This document shows, one piece after another, positions 16,305 through 25,856 of a stretch of DNA of 64,000 nucleotides. The stretch spans positions 1 through 64,000 of the forward strand of contig NZ_JAGQDG010000003.1 of NCBI RefSeq assembly GCF_018069865.1, read 5' to 3'. The stretch comes from Ideonella paludis. GTDB lineage: Bacteria > Pseudomonadota > Gammaproteobacteria > Burkholderiales > Burkholderiaceae_C. Both the position numbers and the translations under genes were made by a program. Under the pieces are notes generated by a model. That model ran no database searches. It saw nothing but the letters and a program-made list of their open reading frames with translations, and was not told where the DNA came from. Numbering within the stretch: position 1 is the first letter of the stretch; every line of letters begins with the position of its first letter.

Positions 16305-18509
16305 ATGAAAAGAACACAGCGTGCGATCGTTTGGTCGCGACTTTGCGGCTGCGCCCTGCTGAGCCCGGGCCTGAGCGTGCTGGCGCAGACGCCGGCCACA
16401 GCGACCGCGCCCGCGGTGGAGCGGGTGGAGGTGCGCTCCAGCCCTGAGCAGCAGCGCCGCGCCGACATCGCTGGGCGCCAAGTGGTGGGGCGAGATGAAC
16501 TGCTGAGCCACGGCCAAAGCGGCCTGGCCGATGCCTTGCGCCGCGTGCCTGGCCTGACGGTGGAGGGCCGCGGCACGGGCCTGGAGGTCAAGCTCGGTGG
16601 CTTGGGCCAGGGCTATACCCAGCTCATGCTCAACGGCGACCCGGTGCCCCGCGGCTTTGCGCTGGAGAGCATTCCCCTGGACAGCATCGAGCGCATCGAG
16701 ATCGTGCGCGGCGGCTCGGTGCAGACGGCCCAGGCGATTGCGGGCAGCATCAACATCGTGACGCGCCGTGCGCCGGCGCTGGCCACCCGCGACGTCAAGC
16801 TCAACGCGGGCGCGCAGCAAGGGCGCCCGCTGCTGTCCGCGGGCCTGAACCTGGGCGACCGTTGGGGCACAGCGCAGTGGGGTTTGGGGTTGGTGTTGAG
16901 CCATGAAGATGGGGTCTGGCCCGCAACGTATCTGCAAGATCGGGCGGAAGGCGCGCAGAGCCTGGTGCAGCGGGTGCGCACCGACAAGCGGGAGACCTCG
17001 CTGGACCGCGCGGTGTCGCTGAACCCGCGCTGGAGCTGGAAGCAAGAAGAGGTGGATGGCAGCCAGTGGCAGCTCAGTACCGACCACAGCCTGCGTCACA
17101 GCCTGACCGATGATGAGGTGCACGACCGACGGCAGGCGGTGCTGGGCGCACCGCCGGCGCAGACGGTGAGTGACATGGACATGCACTTCAAGACCACGCT
17201 GTGGCGCGGCAAGCTGCAAGCCAAGCGGCGCGAGGCCGATGGCGCCAGCACCGAGGCGCGGCTCACCACCACCTGGTCGCGGCGCCTGCAACATGCGCAA
17301 TTGCTGGGTCGCGACATCACCCTGCGCCCGGTGCAAGACCAAGTGGTGGACGGGCAGGCGGATGATCAGTCCCTCATCTTGGCCGTGAATCATCAGCGCG
17401 ACCTCGGTGCTGCCCACCGCCTGGATGTGGGGGCGGAGTTGGAGCAAGCGCGCCGCCGTGAGAGCCGGGTGCAAGATGGGCGCGAGCTGCCGCTCGCACC
17501 GCCGCCTCAAGACCTGGACGAGCGCTATGACGCGGTGGTGCAGCGCCGTGCGCTCTACCTGCAAGACGACTGGACCGTATCGCCTGGGACGGCCGCGCAA
17601 TGGGGCCTGCGGCTGGAGCAGTTGAACACCGACAGCAGCGGCAACGTCTTTGAGACGGTGCGCCAAAGCCACCGCTTGGTCGGGCCGCTGGCCCGCGTGT
17701 CCATCAAACCTGAAGGCGGCTGGGGTGTTTTCAAACTGGGGCTGACGCGGGGCTTCAAGCTGCCCGAGCCACGCGAGGTCATGCCGCGGCGCTTCACGCC
17801 CATTGAGGTGTCGGCCACCGCGCCGGCCATGACCGGCAACCCGCTGCTGCGGCCCGAACGTGCGTTGAGCGTGGATGCCTCATGGCAAGGCGGCGAGGCT
17901 GCGAGCCACTGGGTGGTGGCCGGGGCGCTGCGCCGCATTGACGATGTGATCTTGGATCAACTCAGCTACCGCCCCAATGACCCCAACTACCCCTGGTTGC
18001 TGGAGCGCTTCAATGGCGGCCGGGCGTGGTCGGCCAGCGTAGAGGTGGAGTGGAGCGGCCAGCGCAAACAAGGGCTGATCGACGGCCAGCCGCTGCGCTG
18101 GAAGACCAGCTTGGCACTGTACGAATCGCGTCTGGAGGCCTTGGCCGACAAGCCCAACCCCAGCATCGCCGGCCAAGCGCCGTGGCAGTTCAAGCTCAAT
18201 GCCACCCAAACCTTGGCGCCCACGCTCACCACCACCTGGGGCCTGCAAGCCCGTGGTGCGGCGGTGGCCGATCAGTTCAGCGAGCGCAGCCTGGCCCTCA
18301 ATGCACGCTACGGCCTGGACCTGAGCCTGGCCTGGCAGCCCCGGCCGCGCCAGAACTGGACGCTTTCCGTGAGCCGCCTGGGCGCGCCGGACGATGTGGC
18401 CACCAAGACCACGCGAGTGACCTCGCCCACAGGCCCTGTGGATTACCGTACCCAAGAAACCTGGTCCCGGGCGCCGCGCTGGCGCCTCGGCTTTGAGTCG
18501 GATTTCTGA
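16305..18509 (+). CDS. TonB-dependent outer-membrane receptor (paralogue of the 10.5-kb one)
   Basis: This is a 734-aa receptor with a signal peptide ending in VLAQ near residue 30. Its plug closely follows the earlier receptor: QQRRADIAGRQVVGRDELLS, LGGLGQGYTQLMLNGDPVPRG and AIAGSINIVTRRAP. The barrel domain ends in WRLGFESDF, a C-terminal Phe as expected for outer-membrane insertion. AGGAGG at 16291-16296 supports start ATG 16305. It is divergent from the HTH citrate-synthase-like gene and may be controlled by it through the TTGAT sites. The ligand is unknown. Confidence 0.88.
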   Translation: MKRTQRAIVWSRLCGCALLSPGLSVLAQTPATATAPAVERVEVRSSPEQQRRADIAGRQVVGRDELLSHGQSGLADALRRVPGLTVEGRGTGLEVKLGGLGQGYTQLMLNGDPVPRGFALESIPLDSIERIEIVRGGSVQTAQAIAGSINIVTRRAPALATRDVKLNAGAQQGRPLLSAGLNLGDRWGTAQWGLGLVLSHEDGVWPATYLQDRAEGAQSLVQRVRTDKRETSLDRAVSLNPRWSWKQEEVDGSQWQLSTDHSLRHSLTDDEVHDRRQAVLGAPPAQTVSDMDMHFKTTLWRGKLQAKRREADGASTEARLTTTWSRRLQHAQLLGRDITLRPVQDQVVDGQADDQSLILAVNHQRDLGAAHRLDVGAELEQARRRESRVQDGRELPLAPPPQDLDERYDAVVQRRALYLQDDWTVSPGTAAQWGLRLEQLNTDSSGNVFETVRQSHRLVGPLARVSIKPEGGWGVFKLGLTRGFKLPEPREVMPRRFTPIEVSATAPAMTGNPLLRPERALSVDASWQGGEAASHWVVAGALRRIDDVILDQLSYRPNDPNYPWLLERFNGGRAWSASVEVEWSGQRKQGLIDGQPLRWKTSLALYESRLEALADKPNPSIAGQAPWQFKLNATQTLAPTLTTTWGLQARGAAVADQFSERSLALNARYGLDLSLAWQPRPRQNWTLSVSRLGAPDDVATKTTRVTSPTGPVDYRTQETWSRAPRWRLGFESDF

Positions 18510-18511
18510 GC

Positions 18512-18532
18512 ACCCCCAGGTTGGCTGGGGGT
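18512..18532. terminator. Hairpin between convergent receptor and cyanophycin synthetase genes
   Basis: ACCCCCAG (18512-18519) pairs with CTGGGGGT (18525-18532) around a 5-base loop. It sits between the receptor stop and the cphA stop, so it could end transcription from both sides. There is no T-run, so intrinsic termination is uncertain. Confidence 0.45.
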
Positions 18533-21117
18533 CAGGCTCCGCCGGCGTTGCCTTCCGCCACACGCTTGCTCAGGTGGGCCAGGGCTTCTTCGACCTGATC
18601 GACCAGCACCAGGCACAAGTCGCCGGCTTTGAGGCGTGCCAGCGCGGTGTCAATGGCAATGAACTCGCCGTTGATCTCTTGCACATGGCGGGTGCGGGCG
18701 GCGCCCTCTAGGCCTTGGCGCAGCAGGGCGATGACTTCGCCGTCTTCGCGGCCGCGCTGGCAGGCGTCTTGGTAGAGGATGACCTCGTCAAAGGCCTGGC
18801 CCAAGATCTGGGTTTGCTCGCGGATGTCTTCGTCGCGCCGATCGCCCGCGCCGCTGATGACCACGCTGCGGGTGTTGCCGGGCAAGGCCTGCACCGCCGC
18901 CACCAGAGCGCGCATCGCGTCCGGGTTGTGGCCGTAGTCGGCAATCACGGTGGCGCCCTTGTAGTCCATCAGGTTGAAGCGGCCCGGCGCATTGCTGGTG
19001 TCGGCCTGGAAGCTGGCCAGCCCCGAGCGGATGGCGTCCCACGACAAGCCCACGCCCCAAGCCGCCGCCATGGCCGCCATGGCGTTTTCAACCTGGAAGC
19101 CGATGGCGCCGTTGCGGGTCAGGGGGATGTCGCGCAGCGGCACCGACTCACGCCAGGTGCCTTCAGAGGCCACGAGTTGGCCCTCATCGACAAACACGCA
19201 GCGCAGGCCTTGGGCGCGGTGCGTGGCCAGCACGGGGTGGTGCTTGTCTTGGGCAAAGTAGATCACGCCGCCCACGCATTTGGCGGCCATGGCCACGCAG
19301 TGCGGGTCGGTGGCATTGAGCACGGCATAGCCGGTCTCGGCCACGTTCATCACGATCACGCGCTTCAAGACCGCCAGGTCTTCGACGGTGGTGATGTAGT
19401 TCAGGCCGAGGTGGTCGCCCGCACCGATGTTGGTGACGACGGCCACTTGGCAGCGGTCAAAGCCCAGACCTTCGCGCAGGATGCCGCCGCGTGCGGTTTC
19501 AAACACGGCCGCATCGACCTCGGGGTTCATCAGCACATTGCGCGCGCTCTTGGGGCCGGAGCAATCGCCGGAGTCGATCTGGCGGCCGTTCACATGCACG
19601 CCGTCGGTGTTGGTCATGCCCACGCGCAGGCCGCTGGCGGCAAACAAGTGCGCCATCAGGCGGGCGGTGGTGGTCTTGCCATTGGTGCCAGTGACAGCCA
19701 CCACCGGGATGCGGCCGTCGTCGCCGGGCGCATAGAGGTGGTTGATGATGGCCTCGCCCACCGCGCGGCCCTTGCCAAAGCTGGGGCTCAGGTGCATGCG
19801 CAGGCCGGGGGCGGCGTTCACCTCGACCACGCCACCACATTGCTCTTCCATGGGGCGGATGACGTTCTCGCACACTACATCGACGCCGCAGATGTCCAGG
19901 CCGATCATGCGGGCTGCCGCCACGGCGCGGGCGGCGACGTCGGGGTGGACGTCGTCCGTCACATCGGTGGCGGTGCCGCCGGTGGAGAGGTTGGCGTTGT
20001 TGCGCAGGATGACGCGCTGGCCCTTTTCGGGCACGGACTCCGGCGTCAGGCCTTGCTGCGAGAGGCGCTCGACGGCAATGTCGTCAAAGCGGATCTTGGT
20101 CAGCGAGGTGGCATGGCCGTCGCCGCGGCGCGGGTCGGCATTGACCTGATCGACCAGTTGCTTGACGGTGTGCGTGCCGTCGCCAATGACATGCGGCGGG
20201 TCGCGGCGGGCGGCGGCAATCAGCTTGTCGCCCACCACCAGCAGGCGGTAGTCGCTGCCGGGCAAAAACTTTTCGACCATGGGCTGGCCGATGACCTCGG
20301 CCGCTTTGTAGGCCAAATCAAGCTGCTCGCGCGTGGTGATGTTGACGGTGACGCCTTTGCCCTGGTTGCCGTCTTGCGGCTTGCAGACCACGGGCAGGCC
20401 GATCTCTTGCGCAGCCTCCCAGGCGTCGTCGGGGCTCTCGACAGGGCGGCCCAGCGGCACCGGCACACCGGCGGCGCGCAGCAGGTTTTTGCAAAGGTCT
20501 TTGTCTTGGGCGATGGACTCGGACACCGCGCTGGTGGAGTCCACCTCGGCGGCCCAGATGCGGCGCTGCTTGGAGCCCCAGCCGAACTGCACCAGTGAGC
20601 CGCTGGTCAGGCGGCGGTAGGGGATGCCGCGCGCCAAGCCGGCGTTGACGATGGAGCCGGTGGACGGCCCTAGGCGGATGTCTTCGTCCAGCTCGCGCAG
20701 CTCGGCCAGCACGGCATCGGCGTCAAAGGCCGGCGCGTCGGCTTCGCCCAGTGCGGCGCGGATCAGGGCCTCGGCGGCGGCCAAGGCCTTGCGGCCCACG
20801 TCTTCTTCGCTGTACTCGACCACCACCTGGAAGGTGCCACGCTCCACCGTCTCGGTGCTGCGCGAGAAGCTCACCGGGCAGCCGGCTTGGGCCTGCAAGG
20901 CCAAGGTGGCCGTCTCTAGGACATGGGCTAGAGAGGCTTGGTCGGGCTGGCGGCGCAGCGGCCCCATGCCGGGGAAGAGCGCGCGCAGGCGGTTCTCAAA
21001 CTCGGGCAGGTTGGCCAGCGAGCGCTCTTGCTCGGTGCAGGCCACGATGGCCTCGACAGAGGTGTGGCGGCTCCAGAGATTGGGGCCACGAAGCGCGCGA
21101 ATGCGGGAGATGTCCAT
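18532..21117 (-). CDS. cphA: Cyanophycin synthetase
   Basis: This 861-aa enzyme polymerises aspartate and arginine into cyanophycin, a cytoplasmic nitrogen store, using ATP. Domain order is an N-terminal region, then ATP-grasp (about residues 210-470, including VCKPQDGNQGKGVTVN and VEVNAAPGLRMHLSP), then a Mur ligase-like half with an intact P-loop VTGTNGKTTTARL near residue 490. YGHNPDAMRAL near residue 730 lies in the Mur C-terminal domain. The length is normal for CphA1. It lies 45 bases downstream of the second synthetase gene, with which it probably forms an operon. Confidence 0.95.
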   Translation of the reverse strand: MDISRIRALRGPNLWSRHTSVEAIVACTEQERSLANLPEFENRLRALFPGMGPLRRQPDQASLAHVLETATLALQAQAGCPVSFSRSTETVERGTFQVVVEYSEEDVGRKALAAAEALIRAALGEADAPAFDADAVLAELRELDEDIRLGPSTGSIVNAGLARGIPYRRLTSGSLVQFGWGSKQRRIWAAEVDSTSAVSESIAQDKDLCKNLLRAAGVPVPLGRPVESPDDAWEAAQEIGLPVVCKPQDGNQGKGVTVNITTREQLDLAYKAAEVIGQPMVEKFLPGSDYRLLVVGDKLIAAARRDPPHVIGDGTHTVKQLVDQVNADPRRGDGHATSLTKIRFDDIAVERLSQQGLTPESVPEKGQRVILRNNANLSTGGTATDVTDDVHPDVAARAVAAARMIGLDICGVDVVCENVIRPMEEQCGGVVEVNAAPGLRMHLSPSFGKGRAVGEAIINHLYAPGDDGRIPVVAVTGTNGKTTTARLMAHLFAASGLRVGMTNTDGVHVNGRQIDSGDCSGPKSARNVLMNPEVDAAVFETARGGILREGLGFDRCQVAVVTNIGAGDHLGLNYITTVEDLAVLKRVIVMNVAETGYAVLNATDPHCVAMAAKCVGGVIYFAQDKHHPVLATHRAQGLRCVFVDEGQLVASEGTWRESVPLRDIPLTRNGAIGFQVENAMAAMAAAWGVGLSWDAIRSGLASFQADTSNAPGRFNLMDYKGATVIADYGHNPDAMRALVAAVQALPGNTRSVVISGAGDRRDEDIREQTQILGQAFDEVILYQDACQRGREDGEVIALLRQGLEGAARTRHVQEINGEFIAIDTALARLKAGDLCLVLVDQVEEALAHLSKRVAEGNAGGA

Positions 21118-21162
21118 GAGGGTGTCCGATGCTCAGGGCGAGGGAAATACTTGAAGAGGTGC

Positions 21163-23370
21163 TCAGGCGGGAGCGCGCAGCGGGAAGGTCTCAATGCCGG
21201 CGGCAATCAGCTCGGGCGAAATGCCAAAGCCCCAGGCGCTGGCCACGGCGGCCAGCAGGGCGTGGGTCAGCGCGGTGTCGCCGCCCATGCCGTGCCGCTC
21301 CAGCAGGCCGGCGACGTCCAGCGTGGCCACGCTGCTGGCACCTTGCTGCAGACGCACCGTGCCTTGGCGCAGCACGGCGGCGCGGCCGCCTTGGGCCAGG
21401 TGGTCCACCAGGGCGGCGGGCAGTTGGCCGTCCACCTCATGGCCGTAGAACAGCACTTCGCCATCGCACAGCTCGGCCAGTGCCGCCACGCGGGCGTCGT
21501 TGGCATTGAGCACGCCGGCGCCGTCGCTGAACACCACGTCGATCTGGGTGCGCAGCACCTTGTGCAGGTGGTCGGCTTCGCGCACATCGTGGCGGGCCAG
21601 GTTTTGCCAGCCCTCAAAGTCGGTGACCACGCCGACATGGCAGCGGTCGTAGGGCAGGCCGTCGTCCAGGATCAGGCTGGCGGGGTTCTCGAACACGGCG
21701 GCGCGGGCGTCGCGGTTCATCAGCAGGCGGTGGCTTTGGTCCCAGTACTGCTTGCCCGCACGTTCAATGCGGCGGCTGCCGATGAAGAGGCCGTCTTGGC
21801 AGGCCAAGGCGGTGGGGCGGCCGGAGAGGTGCACCAGCCAGGCCACGGCGCGCGCAATGGTGGCCGTGCCTTGCGAGCCCGCCACGCCGACGATGGGAAT
21901 GCGCCCTGGGCGGTCGCCGTCGCTGTCCTGGTCGGAGGGGAAGAGGTGCTCGACGATGGCCTGGCCCACCGGACGGGGCTGGCCTTCGGCGGGCTTCAGG
22001 TGCATCAGCAAGCCAGGGCCGGCGTTGACTTCCACAATGGCGCCGCCTTGAGCTTGCAAGGGGCGACGGATGTCTTCGCAGACCAGGTCGATGCCGGCGA
22101 TGTCCAGGCCCACGGCCTTGGCGGCCAGGCAGACGCTGTGGGCGACCTCAGGGTGCACGTCGTCCGTGCAGTCAATGGCCACATTGCCGTTGCGCTGCAC
22201 CAGCAGGCGCTTGCCCACCGGGGGCACGTCATCCAGCCCAAAGCCTTGGCGCTGCAGGTCCAGCATGATCACCGGGTCTTCGCGCGGGTCCAAGCGGTTC
22301 AGCGGGTGGTCTTCGGTGGTGCCCCGGCGCGGGTCGGAGTTGATCTGGCTGTCGATCAACTGCGTCACGGTGTGCTGGCCATCCGCGGTGATCCAGGCTT
22401 CGTCGCCTCGGGCTGCCGCCACCAGTTGGCCGCCCACCACCAGCATGCGGTGTTCGTTGCCGCGAATGAACGTTTCGACGATGACTTCGGAGCCCTCTGC
22501 ATCGGCGACCTTGAAGGCGGCTTCGATGTCTTCGCGCTTGGAGAGGTCGAGCGTCACGCCTCGGCCATGGTTGGCATCGGTGGGCTTGACCACCACCGGC
22601 AGGCCGATGTCTTGTGCTGCCTCCCAGGCTTCTTCGGGGCTGGCCACCACCACGCCCTCCGGCACCGGCACGCCGCAGGCCTTGAGCAAGGTTTTGGTCA
22701 GGTCTTTGTCACCGGCAATGGTCTCGGCAATCGCGCCGGTCAGGTCGGTTTCGGCCGTCCAGATGCGGCGCTGGGCGGCGCCGTAGCCCAACTGCACCAA
22801 ATTGCCGTCGTTCAAGCGGATGTGCGGGATGCGGCGGTCGGTGGCAGCGCCCACGATGCAGGCGGTGGAGGGGCCTAAGTAGCAGTCGTCAATGGCTTCG
22901 CGCACCACATCGACGGCGGCTTTGACATCAAAGGGCTGGTCGTTGATGGCGGCCAGCAAGAGCGCGTGGCCCTGCATCAGCGCGGCGCGGCCAACTTGCT
23001 CATTGCGGGCCCTGAACACCATGCGATAGACGCCGGGCTGGGAGGTGGAGCGGGTTTGGCCAAAGCCGGTGGGCATGCCCGCCAGGTTCAGCAACTCGAT
23101 GACGCAGTGCTCCAGGATGTGGCCGGCCCAGGTGCCCTCACGCAGGCGCTGGATGAAACCGCCGCGCTCGCCCACGCCGCAGTGGTGTTCTTCAAGGGCC
23201 GGCAGCAGGGCCAGCAGGCGGTCGGTGAAGCCGGGCAGGGCATTGGACGGGCTTTGCTCCAGGGCGCCTAAGTCCAGCCAGACCTCCATCACGGGGCGGT
23301 AGGTCCAGATATTGGGCCCGCGCAGGTAGGTGATGCGTTGCAGTTGGAGGTCAAAGGGGGCTGCGGTCAT
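21163..23370 (-). CDS. Second cyanophycin synthetase, truncated and P-loop defective
   Basis: This 735-aa homologue of CphA retains the N-terminal region and the ATP-grasp half (VVVKPTDANHGRGVTLD, VEVNAGPGLLMHLKP). The Mur-type P-loop reads VAGSQGTATIAR, with the Gly-Lys-Thr core missing, and the C-terminal ligase domain present in CphA is absent. The second ATP site is therefore probably dead, as in the CphA2/CphA' class described next to CphA in betaproteobacteria. It may only add one amino acid type or join dipeptides. ATG 23370 is used; the longer upstream frame has no family similarity. Confidence 0.9.
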   Translation of the reverse strand: MTAAPFDLQLQRITYLRGPNIWTYRPVMEVWLDLGALEQSPSNALPGFTDRLLALLPALEEHHCGVGERGGFIQRLREGTWAGHILEHCVIELLNLAGMPTGFGQTRSTSQPGVYRMVFRARNEQVGRAALMQGHALLLAAINDQPFDVKAAVDVVREAIDDCYLGPSTACIVGAATDRRIPHIRLNDGNLVQLGYGAAQRRIWTAETDLTGAIAETIAGDKDLTKTLLKACGVPVPEGVVVASPEEAWEAAQDIGLPVVVKPTDANHGRGVTLDLSKREDIEAAFKVADAEGSEVIVETFIRGNEHRMLVVGGQLVAAARGDEAWITADGQHTVTQLIDSQINSDPRRGTTEDHPLNRLDPREDPVIMLDLQRQGFGLDDVPPVGKRLLVQRNGNVAIDCTDDVHPEVAHSVCLAAKAVGLDIAGIDLVCEDIRRPLQAQGGAIVEVNAGPGLLMHLKPAEGQPRPVGQAIVEHLFPSDQDSDGDRPGRIPIVGVAGSQGTATIARAVAWLVHLSGRPTALACQDGLFIGSRRIERAGKQYWDQSHRLLMNRDARAAVFENPASLILDDGLPYDRCHVGVVTDFEGWQNLARHDVREADHLHKVLRTQIDVVFSDGAGVLNANDARVAALAELCDGEVLFYGHEVDGQLPAALVDHLAQGGRAAVLRQGTVRLQQGASSVATLDVAGLLERHGMGGDTALTHALLAAVASAWGFGISPELIAAGIETFPLRAPA

Positions 23371-23506
23371 TGGCAATCGGGTCCAAAACGGGAGGAACGT
23401 GTCGAGGGTGTGATTTTGCGCCGGGAATGGGCGGTTCTGTGTTCGGGTCAACGCGCTGGCGCACTCGGCGTTGTGAGGCCTCGGCTTTGACCGAGAATCC
23501 CCCACC

Positions 23507-25846
23507 ATGCATGACCACGACCACTCTCCCTCGTTGAGCCTGACGGGCGCCGGACCATCCGGGGCCATTGAGGCGGCTTTGGGCGGCGCGATGCCGCCGC
23601 TCCATGCGGCGGAAAACGCACTGGCACACCTGCCGGTTGACCTGGACGAGGGCTTGAATTTCGGGGCTGGCCATGTGCTGCTGACCTCGCAGCGCTTGCT
23701 GGCCCGCTTGGCCGGCAGCAGCGAGTGGGTGGCCTACCCGCTGACGGCCGGCCACAGCCTGCACCACCATGACCATGCCGGGGTGGGCACTCTGGAATTG
23801 CACTCGCCCACGGAGCGCCTGGCGCGCTGGCGCTTCACGCTCGGGGTGAATGTGCAGGCGCTGCGCTTTGTCAAACGCTTTGAGCAAGTGCAGGCTGCCT
23901 TGCAAAGCGGCCACACGGCCGAGGGTGATGACCCGACCCGCTGCCCGTCTTGCCATGCGCCGCTGCCCGACGACAGCGATGACTGCGCGCTGTGCAGCCG
24001 CGAGCTGACCGAGGCGCCGTCCACCTGGGTGTTGCTGCGCCTCGGCCGCTTTGCCAAGCCCTACAAGTGGCAGCTGATTTTTGGCTTTGTGCTGACCCTG
24101 GCCTCCACGGCGGCCACGCTGGTGCCGCCTTACCTGACCATCCCGCTGATGGACGAGGTGCTGATCCCGTTTCAGAACGGCCAGAAGATCGATGCCGGCT
24201 ATGTGCTGCTGCTGCTCTCTGGCCTGCTGGGCTCGGGGCTGTTGGCCTGGGGCTTGGGCTGGGCGCGCACCTGGCTGCTGGCGTTGGTCTCTGAGCGCAT
24301 GGCCGCCGACCTGCGCACCACGGCGTTTGAGCATTTGCTGGAGTTGTCGCTGGACTACTTTGGTGCCAAGCGCACGGGTGACCTGATGGCCCGCATCGGC
24401 TCTGAGACCGACCGCATCTCGGTCTTTCTCTCCTTGCATGCCCTTGACTTTGCGACCGATGTGCTGATGTTGGGCATGACCTCGGTCATCCTCTTTTCCA
24501 TCAACCCTTGGCTGGCGCTGGTCACCTTGCTGCCCTTGCCCTTCATTGCCTGGATGATCCATCTGGTGCGCGACCGTCTGCGCACCGGTTTCGAGAAGAT
24601 CGACCGCGTCTGGGGCGAGGTCACCAATGTGCTGGCCGACACGATCCCCGGCATCCGGGTGGTCAAGGCCTTTGCGCAAGAGGGCCGCGAGGCCGGCCGC
24701 TTCCGCGAAGCCAATAAGCAAAACCTGGCGGTCAACGACAAGCTCAACAAGACCTGGAGCTTGTTCACGCCCACGGTGTCCTTGCTCACCGACATCGGCC
24801 TCTTGGTGGTCTGGGCCTTTGGCATCTGGCAGGTCAGCAAGGGCGACATCACCGTCGGTGTGCTCACCGCCTTCATTGCCTATATCGGTCGCTTTTATGG
24901 CCGGCTCGATTCCATGAGCCGCATTGTCTCGGTCACGCAAAAGGCTGCGGCCGGCGCCAAGCGCATCTTTGACATCTTGGACCATGTCTCCAACGTGCCC
25001 GAGCCCACCGACCCTGTCAAAGACCCTCAGGTCTTGGGTGGCGTGACCATGGAGAACATCGCGTTTCGCTATGGCAACCGCTCGGTGATCCGTGGCTTGA
25101 ACCTGGACATTCGTCCCGGCGAGATGATTGGCTTGGTGGGCCACAGCGGGTCGGGCAAGAGCACGCTGGTCAATTTGATCTGCCGCTTTTATGACGTGAC
25201 GGATGGCCGCATCTTGATCGACGGCACCGACATCCGCCGCTTCAAGGTGGCCGACTATCGCAAGCACATCGGCCTGGTGCTGCAAGAGCCCTTTTTGTTC
25301 TTTGGCACGATTGCCGAGAACATTGCCTACGGCAAGCCCGGCGCCACGCGCGAAGAGGTCATTGCCGCAGCGCGGGCGGCGCACGCGCATGACTTCATCT
25401 TGCGCTTGCCGCAGGGTTATGACTCCTTGGTGGGCGAGCGCGGCCAGGGCCTGTCGGGTGGTGAGCGCCAGCGCATCAGCATTGCCCGCGCGCTCTTGAT
25501 CGACCCGCGCTTGCTGATCTTGGACGAGGCCACCTCGGCGGTGGACACCGAAACCGAAAAAGAGATCCAAAAGGCGCTGGACAACCTGGTGCAAGGCCGC
25601 ACCACGATTGCCATTGCGCACCGCCTCTCGACCCTGCGCAAGGCAGACCGCCTGGTGGTGATGGACCGTGGTGAAGTGGTCGAGGTGGGGCCACATGATG
25701 AGCTGATGGCCAAGCAGGGCCACTATTGGCGGCTCTATGAAGCCCAGGCCCGCAAGGCCGAAGCCGATGAGGACGGCGAGTCCGACCACGACGCTGTGCT
25801 GCTGGCCCAGCAGTTGCCCCAGCCGTCGGCCCACTCTGCATCTTGA
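23507..25846 (+). CDS. ABC exporter-type transporter associated with cyanophycin metabolism
   Basis: This is a 779-aa fused membrane/ATPase half-transporter. An unusual N-terminal region of about 150 residues is His-rich (HDHDHS; HSLHHHDHAG) and ends in a zinc-ribbon-like CPSC...CALC pair near residues 144-162. Six membrane segments follow, then the ATPase with Walker A GHSGSGKST, signature LSGGERQR and Walker B LLILDEATS. The exporter domain resembles lipid- or peptide-exporting half-transporters. This fusion, next to DUF1854 and two cyanophycin synthetase genes, is a recognised betaproteobacterial arrangement. The substrate is unknown. It is divergent from the synthetases. Confidence 0.92.
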   Translation: MHDHDHSPSLSLTGAGPSGAIEAALGGAMPPLHAAENALAHLPVDLDEGLNFGAGHVLLTSQRLLARLAGSSEWVAYPLTAGHSLHHHDHAGVGTLELHSPTERLARWRFTLGVNVQALRFVKRFEQVQAALQSGHTAEGDDPTRCPSCHAPLPDDSDDCALCSRELTEAPSTWVLLRLGRFAKPYKWQLIFGFVLTLASTAATLVPPYLTIPLMDEVLIPFQNGQKIDAGYVLLLLSGLLGSGLLAWGLGWARTWLLALVSERMAADLRTTAFEHLLELSLDYFGAKRTGDLMARIGSETDRISVFLSLHALDFATDVLMLGMTSVILFSINPWLALVTLLPLPFIAWMIHLVRDRLRTGFEKIDRVWGEVTNVLADTIPGIRVVKAFAQEGREAGRFREANKQNLAVNDKLNKTWSLFTPTVSLLTDIGLLVVWAFGIWQVSKGDITVGVLTAFIAYIGRFYGRLDSMSRIVSVTQKAAAGAKRIFDILDHVSNVPEPTDPVKDPQVLGGVTMENIAFRYGNRSVIRGLNLDIRPGEMIGLVGHSGSGKSTLVNLICRFYDVTDGRILIDGTDIRRFKVADYRKHIGLVLQEPFLFFGTIAENIAYGKPGATREEVIAAARAAHAHDFILRLPQGYDSLVGERGQGLSGGERQRISIARALLIDPRLLILDEATSAVDTETEKEIQKALDNLVQGRTTIAIAHRLSTLRKADRLVVMDRGEVVEVGPHDELMAKQGHYWRLYEAQARKAEADEDGESDHDAVLLAQQLPQPSAHSAS

Positions 25847-25856
25847 GGCCCACGCC

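Noticed and set aside
18715-22878. Long plus-strand frames opposite both cyanophycin synthetases
   Set aside because: They are shadows of the synthetase codon bias; the minus-strand products have clear domains.
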